The notes under the pieces were generated by a model. The model did not search any database. It was not told the DNA's origin and worked only from the letters and a program-made list of their open reading frames with translations. A program made the translations under genes and the position numbers. Below are positions 6,393 to 15,125 of a stretch of 33,905 nt of DNA, one piece after another (the stretch's first letter is position 1; every line of letters begins with the position of its first letter). Source of the stretch: Microcaldota archaeon (GTDB lineage: Archaea > Micrarchaeota > Micrarchaeia > Micrarchaeales > CABMGC01); contig DAHUYR010000013.1 in NCBI GenBank assembly GCA_027315135.1, forward strand, positions 1-33,905. The letters run 5' to 3'.

Positions 6393-7844
6393 CTACTCTA
6401 TCTTCTTGAACAGCGGAGCGCCCTTCTTTGGTATATAATCTATTCTTGAGAACTTGCAATCCTCAAACCTTCCTGAGGGTATGCCCAGCTGTTTGTTTAT
6501 ACTATCTGCTGCTGCAGGCATGAAAGGCGATATTAATATTGCAATTACCCTTATTGCCTCTATAGAATTGTAAAGGGCGTTTGCAAGTTCAGATCCTTGA
6601 AGCTCCCAGGGCTTCGTGTCGTTTATGTACTTGTTTGCCGCTTTTATGAATCTCCAGATTATCTCCAATGCCTTGTAAGTGTCATACCTGTCCATAGCTT
6701 CCTGGAAGGCTTTAAGGTCCATACTGCTTTCCAAGGCAGGCTTGCCCTCGAGCTTTCCCTCAAACTTTGAGGATAATGTGAGTACCCTGAATACAAGGTT
6801 GCCAAGATCCGCAGCTAGCTCGTTGTTGTTCCGCTCTGCCAATAGCTTCTCTGAAAAATCCCCATCGTCTCCGAGAGGTAGTTCACGCATGAGGAAATAC
6901 CTGAGCGAATCTGCAGAATATTTGTTTACCAGCTCTGTAGGATCTGCCACATTGCCGATAGATTTTGACATCTTCTTTCCTTCGGATATGAAGTGCCCTG
7001 TGACAAGTACACTCTTTGGCGGCTTGAATCCCGCTGAGATCAGCATGGCTGGCCAGATTACCGTATGGAACCATACTATATCCTTCCCAACAATTTGCAC
7101 GTCTGCAGGCCAATACTTAGGTTCCTTATCGGGCCAACCCTGTGCTGAAAGGTAGTTAACAAGCGCATCAACCCACACGTAAATAGTGTGTTTGTCGTTG
7201 AACTGGAATGGTATGCCCCATCTGACAGAAGGTCTTGTCATGCTAAGGTCCTTTAGCCCATCGTTTACCCTATTTATTATCTCTGCAGCTCGTTTTTTTG
7301 GGAGTATGAAGTTGGGATTCTGTTTATAGTATTCAAGCAAGTGTTCTTGATATCTTGAGAGTCTGAAGTAATAGGTCTCTTCCTTTAGCTTGCGTACCTC
7401 TTTGCCGCATTCCGGGCATTTGCCATCTGCAAGCTGCGATTCAGGAATGAAGGTCTCGTCTGAAGTGCAGTACCATCCTTCATAAACTCCCTCATATATG
7501 TCACCGTTGTCATGCATCAGCTTTACGAAATGCTTTACTGCTTTTTCATGGCGCAACTCCGTGGTTCTTATAAAATCGTCATTTGAGATATTCAGCTTCT
7601 TCCATGCCTCCTTCCACTCTGCTGATAATCTGTCCACATGCTCCTGCGGGGAGATTCCCAGTTCTGCTGCTTTCTTCTCCACCTTCTCGCCATGCTCATC
7701 GGTTCCTGTAAGAAAGAATGTGTCATCGCCTTTTAACCTGTGCCATCTTGCCAGCACGTCTGCTATGGTTACAGAGTATGCGTGACCAATGTGAGGCTTT
7801 GCATTGAGATAAAATATCGGAGTCGTAACATAGAACTTCGGCAT
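6393..7844 (-). CDS. metG: Methionyl-tRNA synthetase, bacterial type
   Basis: Charges tRNA-Met with methionine. The 483-residue class I enzyme begins MPKFYVTTPIFYLNAKPHIGHAYSV, with the HIGH motif (PHIGH), FFLTGTDEHGEKVEKKA, and KKMSKSIGNVADP. It ends after the anticodon-binding helical domain, with no C-terminal dimerisation domain. Sequence style and length follow the short bacterial MetRS (Thermus-like), not the archaeal form, which suggests lateral transfer. The zinc knuckle has YCTSDE and KCPECG, so one of the four usual cysteines is Asp. The frame extends to 8018, but ATG 7844 gives the family N-terminus and lies about 30 bases from a TATA box at 7871-7882. Confidence 0.95.
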   Translation of the reverse strand: MPKFYVTTPIFYLNAKPHIGHAYSVTIADVLARWHRLKGDDTFFLTGTDEHGEKVEKKAAELGISPQEHVDRLSAEWKEAWKKLNISNDDFIRTTELRHEKAVKHFVKLMHDNGDIYEGVYEGWYCTSDETFIPESQLADGKCPECGKEVRKLKEETYYFRLSRYQEHLLEYYKQNPNFILPKKRAAEIINRVNDGLKDLSMTRPSVRWGIPFQFNDKHTIYVWVDALVNYLSAQGWPDKEPKYWPADVQIVGKDIVWFHTVIWPAMLISAGFKPPKSVLVTGHFISEGKKMSKSIGNVADPTELVNKYSADSLRYFLMRELPLGDDGDFSEKLLAERNNNELAADLGNLVFRVLTLSSKFEGKLEGKPALESSMDLKAFQEAMDRYDTYKALEIIWRFIKAANKYINDTKPWELQGSELANALYNSIEAIRVIAILISPFMPAAADSINKQLGIPSGRFEDCKFSRIDYIPKKGAPLFKKIE

Positions 7845-7870
7845 AACAATACATCTTGTTATTACTCCTT

Positions 7871-7882
7871 CAATTATAAAGG
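7871..7882 (-). promoter_or_regulatory. TATA box for MetRS
   Basis: CCTTTATAATTG on the minus strand, with its centre about 32 bases before ATG 7844, predicts a leader of only a few bases. This supports the 7844 start over the longer frame. Confidence 0.55.
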
Positions 7883-8054
7883 TTTTACTGAAACTATGCA
7901 GATTTTTGGATATGGCGTCGTTGCAGAAATAGTCTAATCCTGAGCTTATGGGGTATTTTATAGGGACAGCAATGCAATTTTGTCGTAAAAAGGAGATTTC
8001 TCTTATAAAACCAGACATGGCAATGAATAGTGGAAGTGTACCGGTAATTGCAGA

Positions 8055-8068
8055 AAATTATATAAAAT
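8055..8068 (+). promoter_or_regulatory. TATA box for MCM
   Basis: AAATTATATAAAAT predicts transcription from about 8088. The leader then contains CTGAT, a Shine-Dalgarno variant, three bases before ATG 8106. The remaining bases between the MetRS and MCM promoters (about 7883-8054) show no gene. Confidence 0.65.
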
Positions 8069-8105
8069 ACTGACATAGAGTTATAATTAGTCAGGGGCTG
8101 ATTTT

Positions 8106-10163
8106 ATGGATGTCATTGCTAGGGAGGAGATGGAGGAAAGATTCCTTGAGTTTTACAACTCCTATTACATTGACGAGATAAATAACCTCTATCTTGAGTA
8201 TCCTGAAAAGAGGAGCGTAAATATAGACCTTGGCACGCTTGAGAAGTTCGATATGGACCTTGCAACAGAGCTTGCAAAGGATCCTGATTCAATACTTCCT
8301 GTCGCAAATTCATCACTTGCAAGGCTGAATCCGCATGCACAAACTAAGGAGCAGGTCTATGCAAGGTTCTTCGGTTCTGGAATCAATGCGCCGCTAATAC
8401 AGAATGTTGGTTCAGAGTATATAGGCCATATGATAACTGTGGACTCTCTTGTTGTCAAAAGGTCTGAGATAATACCTAAGATAAGTTTTGCCACTTACAA
8501 GTGCATGTTCTGCGACACTGTGATAAAGGAGCAGATAACAAAGGAGGAGGTTCCTGAAGTGTGCCCGCAATGCAAGAGGAAGGCATTGAAGCAGGTCAAC
8601 AAGGAATCCGAATTCATAAATATGCAGAGAATTGCCGTCCAGGACCCGCTTGAGAAACTGAGAGGCTCTACGCCGACATGGCAGCTTGAGGTCTGGCTTG
8701 CGGATGATCTTGTCAATACAGTTCTTCCTGGAGACAGAATTGAGCTGACCGGTGTTTTAAGAATAAGGCCGAGGAGGGCGTTTCGTGGGAAGGAGGACAA
8801 GTTGCTCTTCACAGTATTCTTCGAGGCTAATTCCATAATACATAAGCAGAAGGAATTCGCAGAACTGGACATAAGTGACGATGATGAGAGGAAGATAATA
8901 GAGCTTTCAAAAGATATTAGAATATTTGAAAAGATATCTGAATCGATAGCCCCTTCAATTTACGGGCATGATGACATTAAGAAGGCGCTTGCGCTGCAGC
9001 TCTTCAGCGGCACTCCTGACAAGAAGCTGATTGATGGCGGAAAGATAAGGAGCGATATACACATACTGCTTATAGGAGACCCTGGAAGCGCTAAGACAAG
9101 GTTGCTGCAGGCAGTTACTTCGTTGGTGCCGAAAGGGATATATGTGAGCGGAAAATCAACAAGCGCAGCAGGACTTACTGCTTCTGCCGAGAGGGATGAA
9201 TTTTCTGAGGGAGGATGGACGCTGAAAGCTGGGGCGCTCGTGTTAGGTTCCGGAGGAGAGGTAAGCATAGACGAGTTTGACAAGATTGGCGAGGATGACA
9301 AGTCTGCGCTCCATGAAGCGCTTGAATCGCAGACGATAAGCGTTGCCAAAGCAGGAATAGTTGCTACCTTTTCAACTAAGACCTCAGTCCTTGCTGCTGC
9401 GAACCCGAAGTATGGAAGGTTCGAGACGACCGCTTACCCTGTTGATCAGTTTAATATACCTGCGCCACTCATGTCAAGATTTGACCTGATATTCCCGATA
9501 AGGGACGTGTTGGACGAGGAGCAGGACAAGAAGATTGCAAAGCATATACTGATGCAGCACGAGCAGGCAGGCAATGCAAATGCTGGAGTAAACGTAGAGT
9601 TTGATGACCTTAAGCAGCCGCCGATGGATCATGAACTCCTTAGGAAGTATATTGCATATGCAAAGAGGAATGTAAAGCCAAGGCTTACTCCAGAAGCATC
9701 TTCAAAAATAGAGAATTTCTATATACAGCTTAGGATGAGAGGGGCAAAGCAGGGCACAACGCCAATAACGGCGAGACAGATTGAGGGTCTGATAAGGCTT
9801 GCTGAGGCAAGCGCAAAATCCAAGCTTATAGACGTTGTGTCTGAAAAGGATGCAGAATTGTCTATTAAACTGTTTGATTATATGTTGGGCACACTGGGAG
9901 TGGATAGCGAAGGAAGGCGGGATATAGACGTCATAATGGGAATACCTAAGGAAAAGGTTGCCAAGATCGGAAAGCTGCTCGGCGTGATAAAGAAGATAGA
10001 TGCGGAGGAGAATGGCGCACGTATGGTACGAATACTTGAAGAGGCTGAGAAAGAAGGTATAGACCGTTCAACAACCACGAAATATATGGCAGAACTTGAA
10101 CGATCCGGAGATATTTATTCCCCGAAGCAGGGAGTATATAAACTTGTGAAACGTGAAGAGTAA
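8106..10163 (+). CDS. mcm: Replicative DNA helicase MCM
   Basis: Hexameric 3'-5' helicase that unwinds the replication fork. The 685-residue protein has an N-terminal DNA-binding region with a zinc finger (CMFC 133-136, CPQC 153-156), then the AAA+ core: Walker A GDPGSAKT at 324-331, Walker B IDEFD at 388-392, sensor AANPKYGRF, and the arginine-finger motif MSRFDLIF. A C-terminal winged-helix-like tail (YMAELERSGDIYSPKQGVYKL) completes the usual archaeal layout. No intein is present. The start is fixed by family length and by CTGAT-TTT-ATG. The protease gene begins 38 bases later in the same direction. Confidence 0.97.
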   Translation: MDVIAREEMEERFLEFYNSYYIDEINNLYLEYPEKRSVNIDLGTLEKFDMDLATELAKDPDSILPVANSSLARLNPHAQTKEQVYARFFGSGINAPLIQNVGSEYIGHMITVDSLVVKRSEIIPKISFATYKCMFCDTVIKEQITKEEVPEVCPQCKRKALKQVNKESEFINMQRIAVQDPLEKLRGSTPTWQLEVWLADDLVNTVLPGDRIELTGVLRIRPRRAFRGKEDKLLFTVFFEANSIIHKQKEFAELDISDDDERKIIELSKDIRIFEKISESIAPSIYGHDDIKKALALQLFSGTPDKKLIDGGKIRSDIHILLIGDPGSAKTRLLQAVTSLVPKGIYVSGKSTSAAGLTASAERDEFSEGGWTLKAGALVLGSGGEVSIDEFDKIGEDDKSALHEALESQTISVAKAGIVATFSTKTSVLAAANPKYGRFETTAYPVDQFNIPAPLMSRFDLIFPIRDVLDEEQDKKIAKHILMQHEQAGNANAGVNVEFDDLKQPPMDHELLRKYIAYAKRNVKPRLTPEASSKIENFYIQLRMRGAKQGTTPITARQIEGLIRLAEASAKSKLIDVVSEKDAELSIKLFDYMLGTLGVDSEGRRDIDVIMGIPKEKVAKIGKLLGVIKKIDAEENGARMVRILEEAEKEGIDRSTTTKYMAELERSGDIYSPKQGVYKLVKREE

Positions 10164-10200
10164 CGGTGTTTGAATAGAAAGAAGAATAGGGTATAGGCAG

Positions 10201-11343
10201 TTGACAGAGATACTGGCCCTATTCATGATAGTACAGTTCTTCGGTCTGTTTGTAGCGACATTTTCCACGACTCCGGTACAGACCATAATTATAGGCAATT
10301 CCAGCAGCAGCAGCTTATTCAGCAATCCTTTGATACTGGCGATATACGACGTTGTTGCAATTGCAGTATTTGCAGTGCTGATACTTGCAATCCTCAGAGT
10401 ATACAAAAACAAAGGAGCGCTGCTCTTCAGGTTCATAGAGGCATTTGCAGTAGGTTTTGGTACGGCTGCTATGTTCTTCTTTATATTTGCAACCATATTC
10501 TATACTGCAAATGTGTTGTACACCGCAGGAGCTGCAGTAGTTCTTAGTGCAGCAGTGGTAATTGCAAAGAACAAGGTAAGGAGCCTGAGAAACTTTGCAG
10601 CGCTCACGTCAAGCATAGGTCTTGGGGTTATGATAGGCGCTTACGGATTCAGCCTTGCTTATGTATTTATGTTCATCATGGCAATATACGACTATATTGC
10701 AGTATTTGTCACCAAGCATATGCTTGCGCTTGCAAAAGCCGCTTCGAATGAGAACCTCTCCCTGCTCATAGGCTCTTCAAATGTAGAGGTAATGCCTAAG
10801 GCGCAGACAAACAGGAAGATGGTTGCAGAACTGAAGAATGAGATTAAGAAGAACCAGATAAAGGATCCGATTATAAGAAAGATAATAGATTCGGGGGAGA
10901 TGCCTGTCCTTTCCCAGATACAGCTTGGAGCTGGGGACCTTACCCTCCCTTTGGTTATGTCAGTAGGACTGTTCATATCCTTGTTTAATTACTATCTTGC
11001 AGTAGTAGCTGCCATAGGCGCTGTCGCAGGCCTTGTCACGACCATGTGGCTGCTGAAGAGATATTCGGTTGCGCTCCCTGCTATCCCGCCTTTGTTTGCG
11101 GTGATGAACTTCTTCGTAGGGATAGGCATGCTCACGTATTCTAAGCCAATGAGCTTCTTGTCAGGAATCGGCATAACTTCAGGCACAACTGCAGAGTATT
11201 ACAAATTTGCTTTTGGGATGATTGTAGTTGGTGTGGTGTTCATGTTAATCATGCTAATAACTCTTGAGAGGAACCGAAGCAGACAGAAAAAGGGGGTGCG
11301 TCACACGGCAAACCTGCACAAAAGCCTTAAATATCTAATTTAA
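10201..11343 (+). CDS. Presenilin/signal-peptide-peptidase-type aspartyl intramembrane protease
   Basis: A polytopic membrane protein of about nine hydrophobic segments. The two catalytic aspartates of the family are visible: YD at residues 163-164 (AIYDYIAVF) and GAGD at 243-246 (LGAGDLTLPL). A PAIPP motif at 293-297 stands where the family has PAL. This is the archaeal presenilin homologue (PSH) group, which cuts transmembrane helices such as spent signal peptides. A hydrophilic loop of about 60 residues lies between the catalytic segments. TTG 10201 is the longest start; no clear Shine-Dalgarno site is seen, and ATG 10225 is possible. It may clear signal peptides left by the window's surface proteins, but that is inference. 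Confidence 0.88.
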   Translation: MTEILALFMIVQFFGLFVATFSTTPVQTIIIGNSSSSSLFSNPLILAIYDVVAIAVFAVLILAILRVYKNKGALLFRFIEAFAVGFGTAAMFFFIFATIFYTANVLYTAGAAVVLSAAVVIAKNKVRSLRNFAALTSSIGLGVMIGAYGFSLAYVFMFIMAIYDYIAVFVTKHMLALAKAASNENLSLLIGSSNVEVMPKAQTNRKMVAELKNEIKKNQIKDPIIRKIIDSGEMPVLSQIQLGAGDLTLPLVMSVGLFISLFNYYLAVVAAIGAVAGLVTTMWLLKRYSVALPAIPPLFAVMNFFVGIGMLTYSKPMSFLSGIGITSGTTAEYYKFAFGMIVVGVVFMLIMLITLERNRSRQKKGVRHTANLHKSLKYLI

Positions 11344-11364
11344 TTTAGAGAATATTTGTTTGTT

Positions 11365-11427
11365 ATGAGAGGTTCTTGTAACTATTCTTCAAGAGCATTG
11401 CTTAAGACGCTCGGATGCGCTGTGTAG
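11365..11427 (+). CDS. Possible leaderless 20-residue peptide
   Basis: A TATA-like CTTAAATATC (11325-11334) lies about 30 bases before an ATG opening a 20-residue frame, MRGSCNYSSRALLKTLG, which stops well before the next gene. It could be a small peptide or the leader of the GCS2-family gene's transcript. The only support is promoter spacing, so this is weak. Confidence 0.2.
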   Translation: MRGSCNYSSRALLKTLGCAV

Positions 11428-11490
11428 AATAAAATGCGGTTGCATTGGTTTTGTGTTATATGAATAATTATAGTATATGCGTGGTGTTTG

Positions 11491-12858
11491 ATGGAAAAAC
11501 AACTTAAAGAAGCATATGAAAACAGTTTCGACAAGCAGCGTGAAGGAAGACTGAAGATTTCTTTAGATTTGCCCATAGTCAGGACAAACAAGCATCACTA
11601 TGGTGAAGCTGCAAGAATAATAGATATGACTAATTTAGTAAGAGAAATAGGTAGTATGGATTCATGGACCGTCTCTACCAAGGGCTTTTTTGCTACAAAG
11701 AAATTTGGAGACTCTGAGGTGAAGGTAGGCACAAACTTCAGGAGTGGAGTGCTTGAGGTTAAGCTCCCCATGGCAGCTAACCTGCATGAAGCTGAAGATA
11801 GCGTGATTGATATATGGAACCATATAGCAAGATCTGCAAAAGATGCAGGAGTTGCTGCGCTTGCGTATGGAAGCCAACCATTATCCAAGGCGAGCGAAGA
11901 ACTGTTGATTAAGAATTGCAAAAACAGAGTTCTTGCAAGCAAATTAAATGATAGGTTCTGCTATCTGGGCTTAGTGGCATCCGAGAAGGTGCATGTCGGA
12001 GTTACAGGGAAGGAGATGCCTTTGGTAAACAATGTGCTGAATTATTACTCTCCTGCAATAATATCCCTTACTGCAAATTCTGCAATAATTAAAGGCAGGA
12101 GCGTAGGCTTTGCGGATTATAGAGGTATCGTAACAGATATGGTGGACTTTAGCGGAAAGGAAAGGAAGAAGATGAACGATTCCAGAAGAAGAATAATGCG
12201 TCCCATATCCAGTGTTGAAGAATACGTCGATATGATGCTGGATGTTACGCCCATGTATACAATGAGAGAGGGAAAGCCTGTGGCGTTTAGCGGGATAAGC
12301 AAGTTCAGGGAATTTGTCAACAGAGAAAGCTCCGAGGTTGTCTTTATAGATAGCTTGGAGCGCGTGAAGACAGCTCCGATCATAACACCCGAACCTATAG
12401 ACTTCTACTATCACGAGCGCACCTGCTGGACCGATGCAAGGCCAAGAGGAATCTATGGTACTGTGGAATTAAACACTGTAAGCATGCAAAGCAGCGTAAA
12501 GGAAGTAATGGCTGTCGGAGCACTTACCTTGGGATTGGCTGCAAACGCGAAGGAGGCGTGGGAGGATATACGTAGATATGATATCGAATATCTTGAAGTA
12601 CTTAGAAGAGATGCTATGGAGAAGGGAGTGTCTTTGGGAAGAACTGGGCATAAAGGAGTCGTCACTCTTGAATCAGTCATGCTGGATTACGCTGAAAAAG
12701 GACTTAAGTTAATCGGAGAAGATATTTCATACCTTGACCCGTTGCGCAGGAACTATGATGAAGCCGTAAGTCCTGCACAAAGAAGCATAGATTGCCTCAA
12801 ACAGGAGCAGGGCAGTATTAGCGCTTTTGTAGACGTTTATAGAATCAAGGAGGTGTAA
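11491..12858 (+). CDS. Glutamate-cysteine ligase family 2 (GCS2/YbdK-like) protein
   Basis: Members join the gamma-carboxylate of glutamate, or a related acid, to an amine using ATP. The 455-residue protein shows the family's central HVHVG-like motif (KVHVGVTGKEMP, His168), then YYSPAIISLTANSAIIKG, and the later YHERTCWTDARPRGIYGTVE block (about 307-326), which matches the conserved D-x-R-P...FGTVE segment. The N-terminal GIELE motif appears as KISLDLP, so its glutamates are not conserved. The activity and substrate (cysteine, as in haloarchaeal gamma-glutamylcysteine synthesis, or another amine) cannot be read from sequence. GGTGTTTG precedes ATG 11491. It converges with the 12863-13411 gene, four bases apart. 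Confidence 0.72.
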   Translation: MEKQLKEAYENSFDKQREGRLKISLDLPIVRTNKHHYGEAARIIDMTNLVREIGSMDSWTVSTKGFFATKKFGDSEVKVGTNFRSGVLEVKLPMAANLHEAEDSVIDIWNHIARSAKDAGVAALAYGSQPLSKASEELLIKNCKNRVLASKLNDRFCYLGLVASEKVHVGVTGKEMPLVNNVLNYYSPAIISLTANSAIIKGRSVGFADYRGIVTDMVDFSGKERKKMNDSRRRIMRPISSVEEYVDMMLDVTPMYTMREGKPVAFSGISKFREFVNRESSEVVFIDSLERVKTAPIITPEPIDFYYHERTCWTDARPRGIYGTVELNTVSMQSSVKEVMAVGALTLGLAANAKEAWEDIRRYDIEYLEVLRRDAMEKGVSLGRTGHKGVVTLESVMLDYAEKGLKLIGEDISYLDPLRRNYDEAVSPAQRSIDCLKQEQGSISAFVDVYRIKEV

Positions 12859-12862
12859 AAGG

Positions 12863-13411
12863 TCAGCTCCTGAATGCCTTCTTCATAGCCTCTTGACCAT
12901 GTGTGCTTGCCTTTGCTTCAGTAAGTCCCGCATCAAGCATCATTACCTTGCTCCTTGGCATTATCCCAAGCACTATTGGAGCCACATAATTCTTTGGAAG
13001 GCTTGCATCAAATGTGAAGCGCCTTCCACTCTCGATCGCATCTGCATCGCTGTTGACTATTACCGTCAGCGGAGCAGAACCGAACCACGCATACACGTTT
13101 CTTTCTATGTCGTGTTTTTCCCCATGTGTGAGCTTGCCGCGCTTGTTGAAGAAGTAATGGTTTACCAGCTTGTGGCCATCTGCATTATCGTCTATGTAGA
13201 ACCATTTTCCCTTTAACTGTTCGAGTAAGCAGTTATCCTGGCTTATATTCACGAGTGCTTCCTTGTATGTAAGCGGTCGGAGATCATTGCGCTTCAACAG
13301 CTTCATTGATTTCTCATAATCGACATTGGCACGACCGAAAAGGACTATTGTGCTTGCAGGCTCCTTGAAATCTATCTGAAACGTGTAAGTTGGAAGCGAA
13401 CACCAATCCAT
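12863..13411 (-). CDS. Hypothetical 182-residue protein
   Basis: I do not recognise this family. It is soluble, mixed alpha/beta, with no signal, membrane segment or obvious catalytic motif. Notable stretches are STIVLFGRANVDYEKSM, KGKWFYIDDNADGHKLVNHY, and a C-terminal VLGIMPRSKVMMLDAGL. The last looks like a buried strand-helix element. ATG 13411 is preferred to the adjacent TTG 13414; a TATA-like TCTTTTTATATC at 13440-13451 on the minus strand sits at leaderless spacing. It converges tightly with the GCS2-family gene but is transcribed separately, so no functional link follows. Confidence 0.75.
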   Translation of the reverse strand: MDWCSLPTYTFQIDFKEPASTIVLFGRANVDYEKSMKLLKRNDLRPLTYKEALVNISQDNCLLEQLKGKWFYIDDNADGHKLVNHYFFNKRGKLTHGEKHDIERNVYAWFGSAPLTVIVNSDADAIESGRRFTFDASLPKNYVAPIVLGIMPRSKVMMLDAGLTEAKASTHGQEAMKKAFRS

Positions 13412-13563
13412 CAAACCATATTTAAGTGGAATCAGGCTGATATAAAAAGATTTTCTTTAATTTTAGCAAGGTAGCAAAAGTTATTAATATAAAATGCGAA
13501 GATTCAGCTTGCTTGCTTATCCTGAAAATAAAACGGATTGTTGAATATAACCAGAAGAGAAAA

Positions 13564-13655
13564 TGGGCCCGAGGAGATTTGAACTCCTGACCTACGGCTA
13601 ACTTAGGCTAAAGCCGTATAAGACCGCCGCTCTGACCAGGCTGAGCTACGAGCCC
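13564..13655 (-). tRNA. tRNA-Ile (anticodon UAU) with 17-nt intron
   Basis: Read on the minus strand, the acceptor is GGGCTCG/CGGGCCC with discriminator A, the D-arm is GCTC...GAGC, and the T-arm is AGGAG-TTCAAAT-CTCCT. The 5' half (GGGCTCGTAGCTCAGCCTGG) closely resembles archaeal tRNA-Ile. The anticodon stem is GCGGT/GCCGT with two G-U pairs. The loop reads CTTATA followed by a 17-base insert (13600-13616) and A, giving anticodon TAT (13618-13620) and a canonical 37/38 intron. The insert can also pair with the 3' anticodon strand (TACGGCT/AGCCGTA), an alternative precursor fold. Confidence 0.85.
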
Positions 13656-13676
13656 ATGATTTAAGAGATTAGGTTA

Positions 13677-13690
13677 CTTTATTTATATTA
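13677..13690 (-). promoter_or_regulatory. TATA box for tRNA-Ile
   Basis: Minus-strand TAATATAAATAAAG is centred about 27 bases before the tRNA 5' end at 13655, the expected archaeal distance. Confidence 0.6.
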
Positions 13691-13710
13691 ATTTCTGTTT
13701 TAAACTGACT

Positions 13711-13721
13711 TATTTTATATA
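13711..13721 (+). promoter_or_regulatory. TATA box for SRP54
   Basis: TATTTTATATA lies about 34 bases before ATG 13751. It predicts a leader of only about 8-10 bases that just includes the GTGAT Shine-Dalgarno site (13743-13747). Confidence 0.5.
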
Positions 13722-13750
13722 GTAGTTAATATAAGATTATATGTGATTTT

Positions 13751-15052
13751 ATGGATCTTGGCGAAGGATTGAGGAAGGCTATTGCAAAACTTAGCGGAGC
13801 TACCATAATGGATGCCAAGACAATCCGTGAATTCAACAAGGAGCTGCAGCGCGCCTTGATCTCGTCTGATGTAGAGCTAAATCTAGTTATGGCGCTTACT
13901 AACAAGATAGAAAATGCAGCGCTTAAGGAGAAGCTTCCGGAAGGGATAAGCCCGAGAGAATACATAACGAATATGATTTATGAGGAGCTCGTCGGGCTTA
14001 TGGGAAAGGAATATGCTCCTGAGATAAAGCCGAAACGCATATTGCTCATGGGTATATACGGATCTGGAAAGACAACCACTACTGGAAAGCTTGCTAAGTT
14101 CTATCAGGATAGAGGGTTAGGAGTAGGAGTCATCTGCTGCGACGTTTCCAGGCCTGCGGCTTATGAGCAGCTTGAGACTGTAGCCAAGCAGGCAGGAGCA
14201 GGCTTCTATGGCATAAAAGGTGGAAAGGACGTAAGCGAGATAGTTAGGAATGGGCTTGCGGAGCTTAAGAGCAAGAAGGTAATCATATGCGACTCGAGCG
14301 GAAGGAGCGGAATGGATAGCGAGATGATAAAGGAGCTGAAGGAGATAGACAATGTATTCAAGCCAGATGAGAGATTCCTTGTGATAAATGCAGATATAGG
14401 ACAGGTGGCTGGGAGGCAGGCGCGTGAATTTGGAGCGGCTGTTGGAATAAACGGAGTCATTGTAACGAAAATGGACGGGTCGGGAAGAGGAGGAGGGGCA
14501 CTGAGCGCTGTTAATGAGTCTGGCAGCAAAGTTGCATTTATAGGAACCGGCGAGAAGCTGGGCGACATTGAGCTTTACGATTCGAAAAAGTTTGTAGGCA
14601 GATTGCTAGGGATGCCAGACATAGAATCCCTTATTGCAAAGGTTAACGAAGCTGCGAAGAGTGTTGGTGTCAAGGAGATAAATGAGATAAACGAGCTAAA
14701 CTTTGATGTTTTCTACCAGCAATTAAAGGCCATGTCGAAGATGGGTCCGATGAAGAATGTTCTTGGAATGATGGGGCTTGCAGATGTGCCAAAGGAAATG
14801 GTCGAGGGAGGGGAGAGCAAGCTTAAGATTTATGAATCAATAATAGGGTCGATGACAAAAGCTGAAAGAAACGATGAGAAGCTAGTAAGGGACCTGAGCA
14901 GGATAAAGAGAATTGCGAAGGGAAGCGGAAGGACTGAAAAGGACGTGAGAGGGTTGCTGAATGATTTCAACCGCATGAAAAAGATTGCAGGGTTGATGAA
15001 GAACGACAGAGCATTCAAGAAAAACTTCTCGAAATTTGCAGGAATGAAATAG
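13751..15052 (+). CDS. srp54: Signal recognition particle protein SRP54
   Basis: GTPase that binds signal peptides and 7S RNA and delivers ribosomes to the membrane receptor. The 433-residue protein has the N helical bundle (1-95), then the G domain with G1 GIYGSGKT at 101-108, the SRP-specific DVSRPAAYEQL motif, DSSGR in place of DTAGR, and TKMDGSGRGGGALS. The Met-rich M domain begins near 320 (KAMSKMGPMKNVLGMMG) and carries the RNA-binding GSGRTEKDVRGLLNDF helix. ATG 13751 follows GTGAT by three bases. The length is normal for archaea. A purine-rich tail with GGATGAA repeats follows the gene. Confidence 0.96.
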   Translation: MDLGEGLRKAIAKLSGATIMDAKTIREFNKELQRALISSDVELNLVMALTNKIENAALKEKLPEGISPREYITNMIYEELVGLMGKEYAPEIKPKRILLMGIYGSGKTTTTGKLAKFYQDRGLGVGVICCDVSRPAAYEQLETVAKQAGAGFYGIKGGKDVSEIVRNGLAELKSKKVIICDSSGRSGMDSEMIKELKEIDNVFKPDERFLVINADIGQVAGRQAREFGAAVGINGVIVTKMDGSGRGGGALSAVNESGSKVAFIGTGEKLGDIELYDSKKFVGRLLGMPDIESLIAKVNEAAKSVGVKEINEINELNFDVFYQQLKAMSKMGPMKNVLGMMGLADVPKEMVEGGESKLKIYESIIGSMTKAERNDEKLVRDLSRIKRIAKGSGRTEKDVRGLLNDFNRMKKIAGLMKNDRAFKKNFSKFAGMK

Positions 15053-15125
15053 GAAACGACGAAAAAAGGATGAAAAAAGAGAAAAAGGATGAAAAAAAGA
15101 AAATGAAAAAAACTTCATCCTTAAA

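Noticed and set aside
7845-8018. 58-residue N-terminal extension of MetRS
   Set aside because: The family starts at MPKFYVT, and the TATA box at 7871-7882 lies inside the extension.
11971-12414. 147-residue minus-strand frame
   Set aside because: It is antisense to the GCS2-family gene and has no supporting signals.
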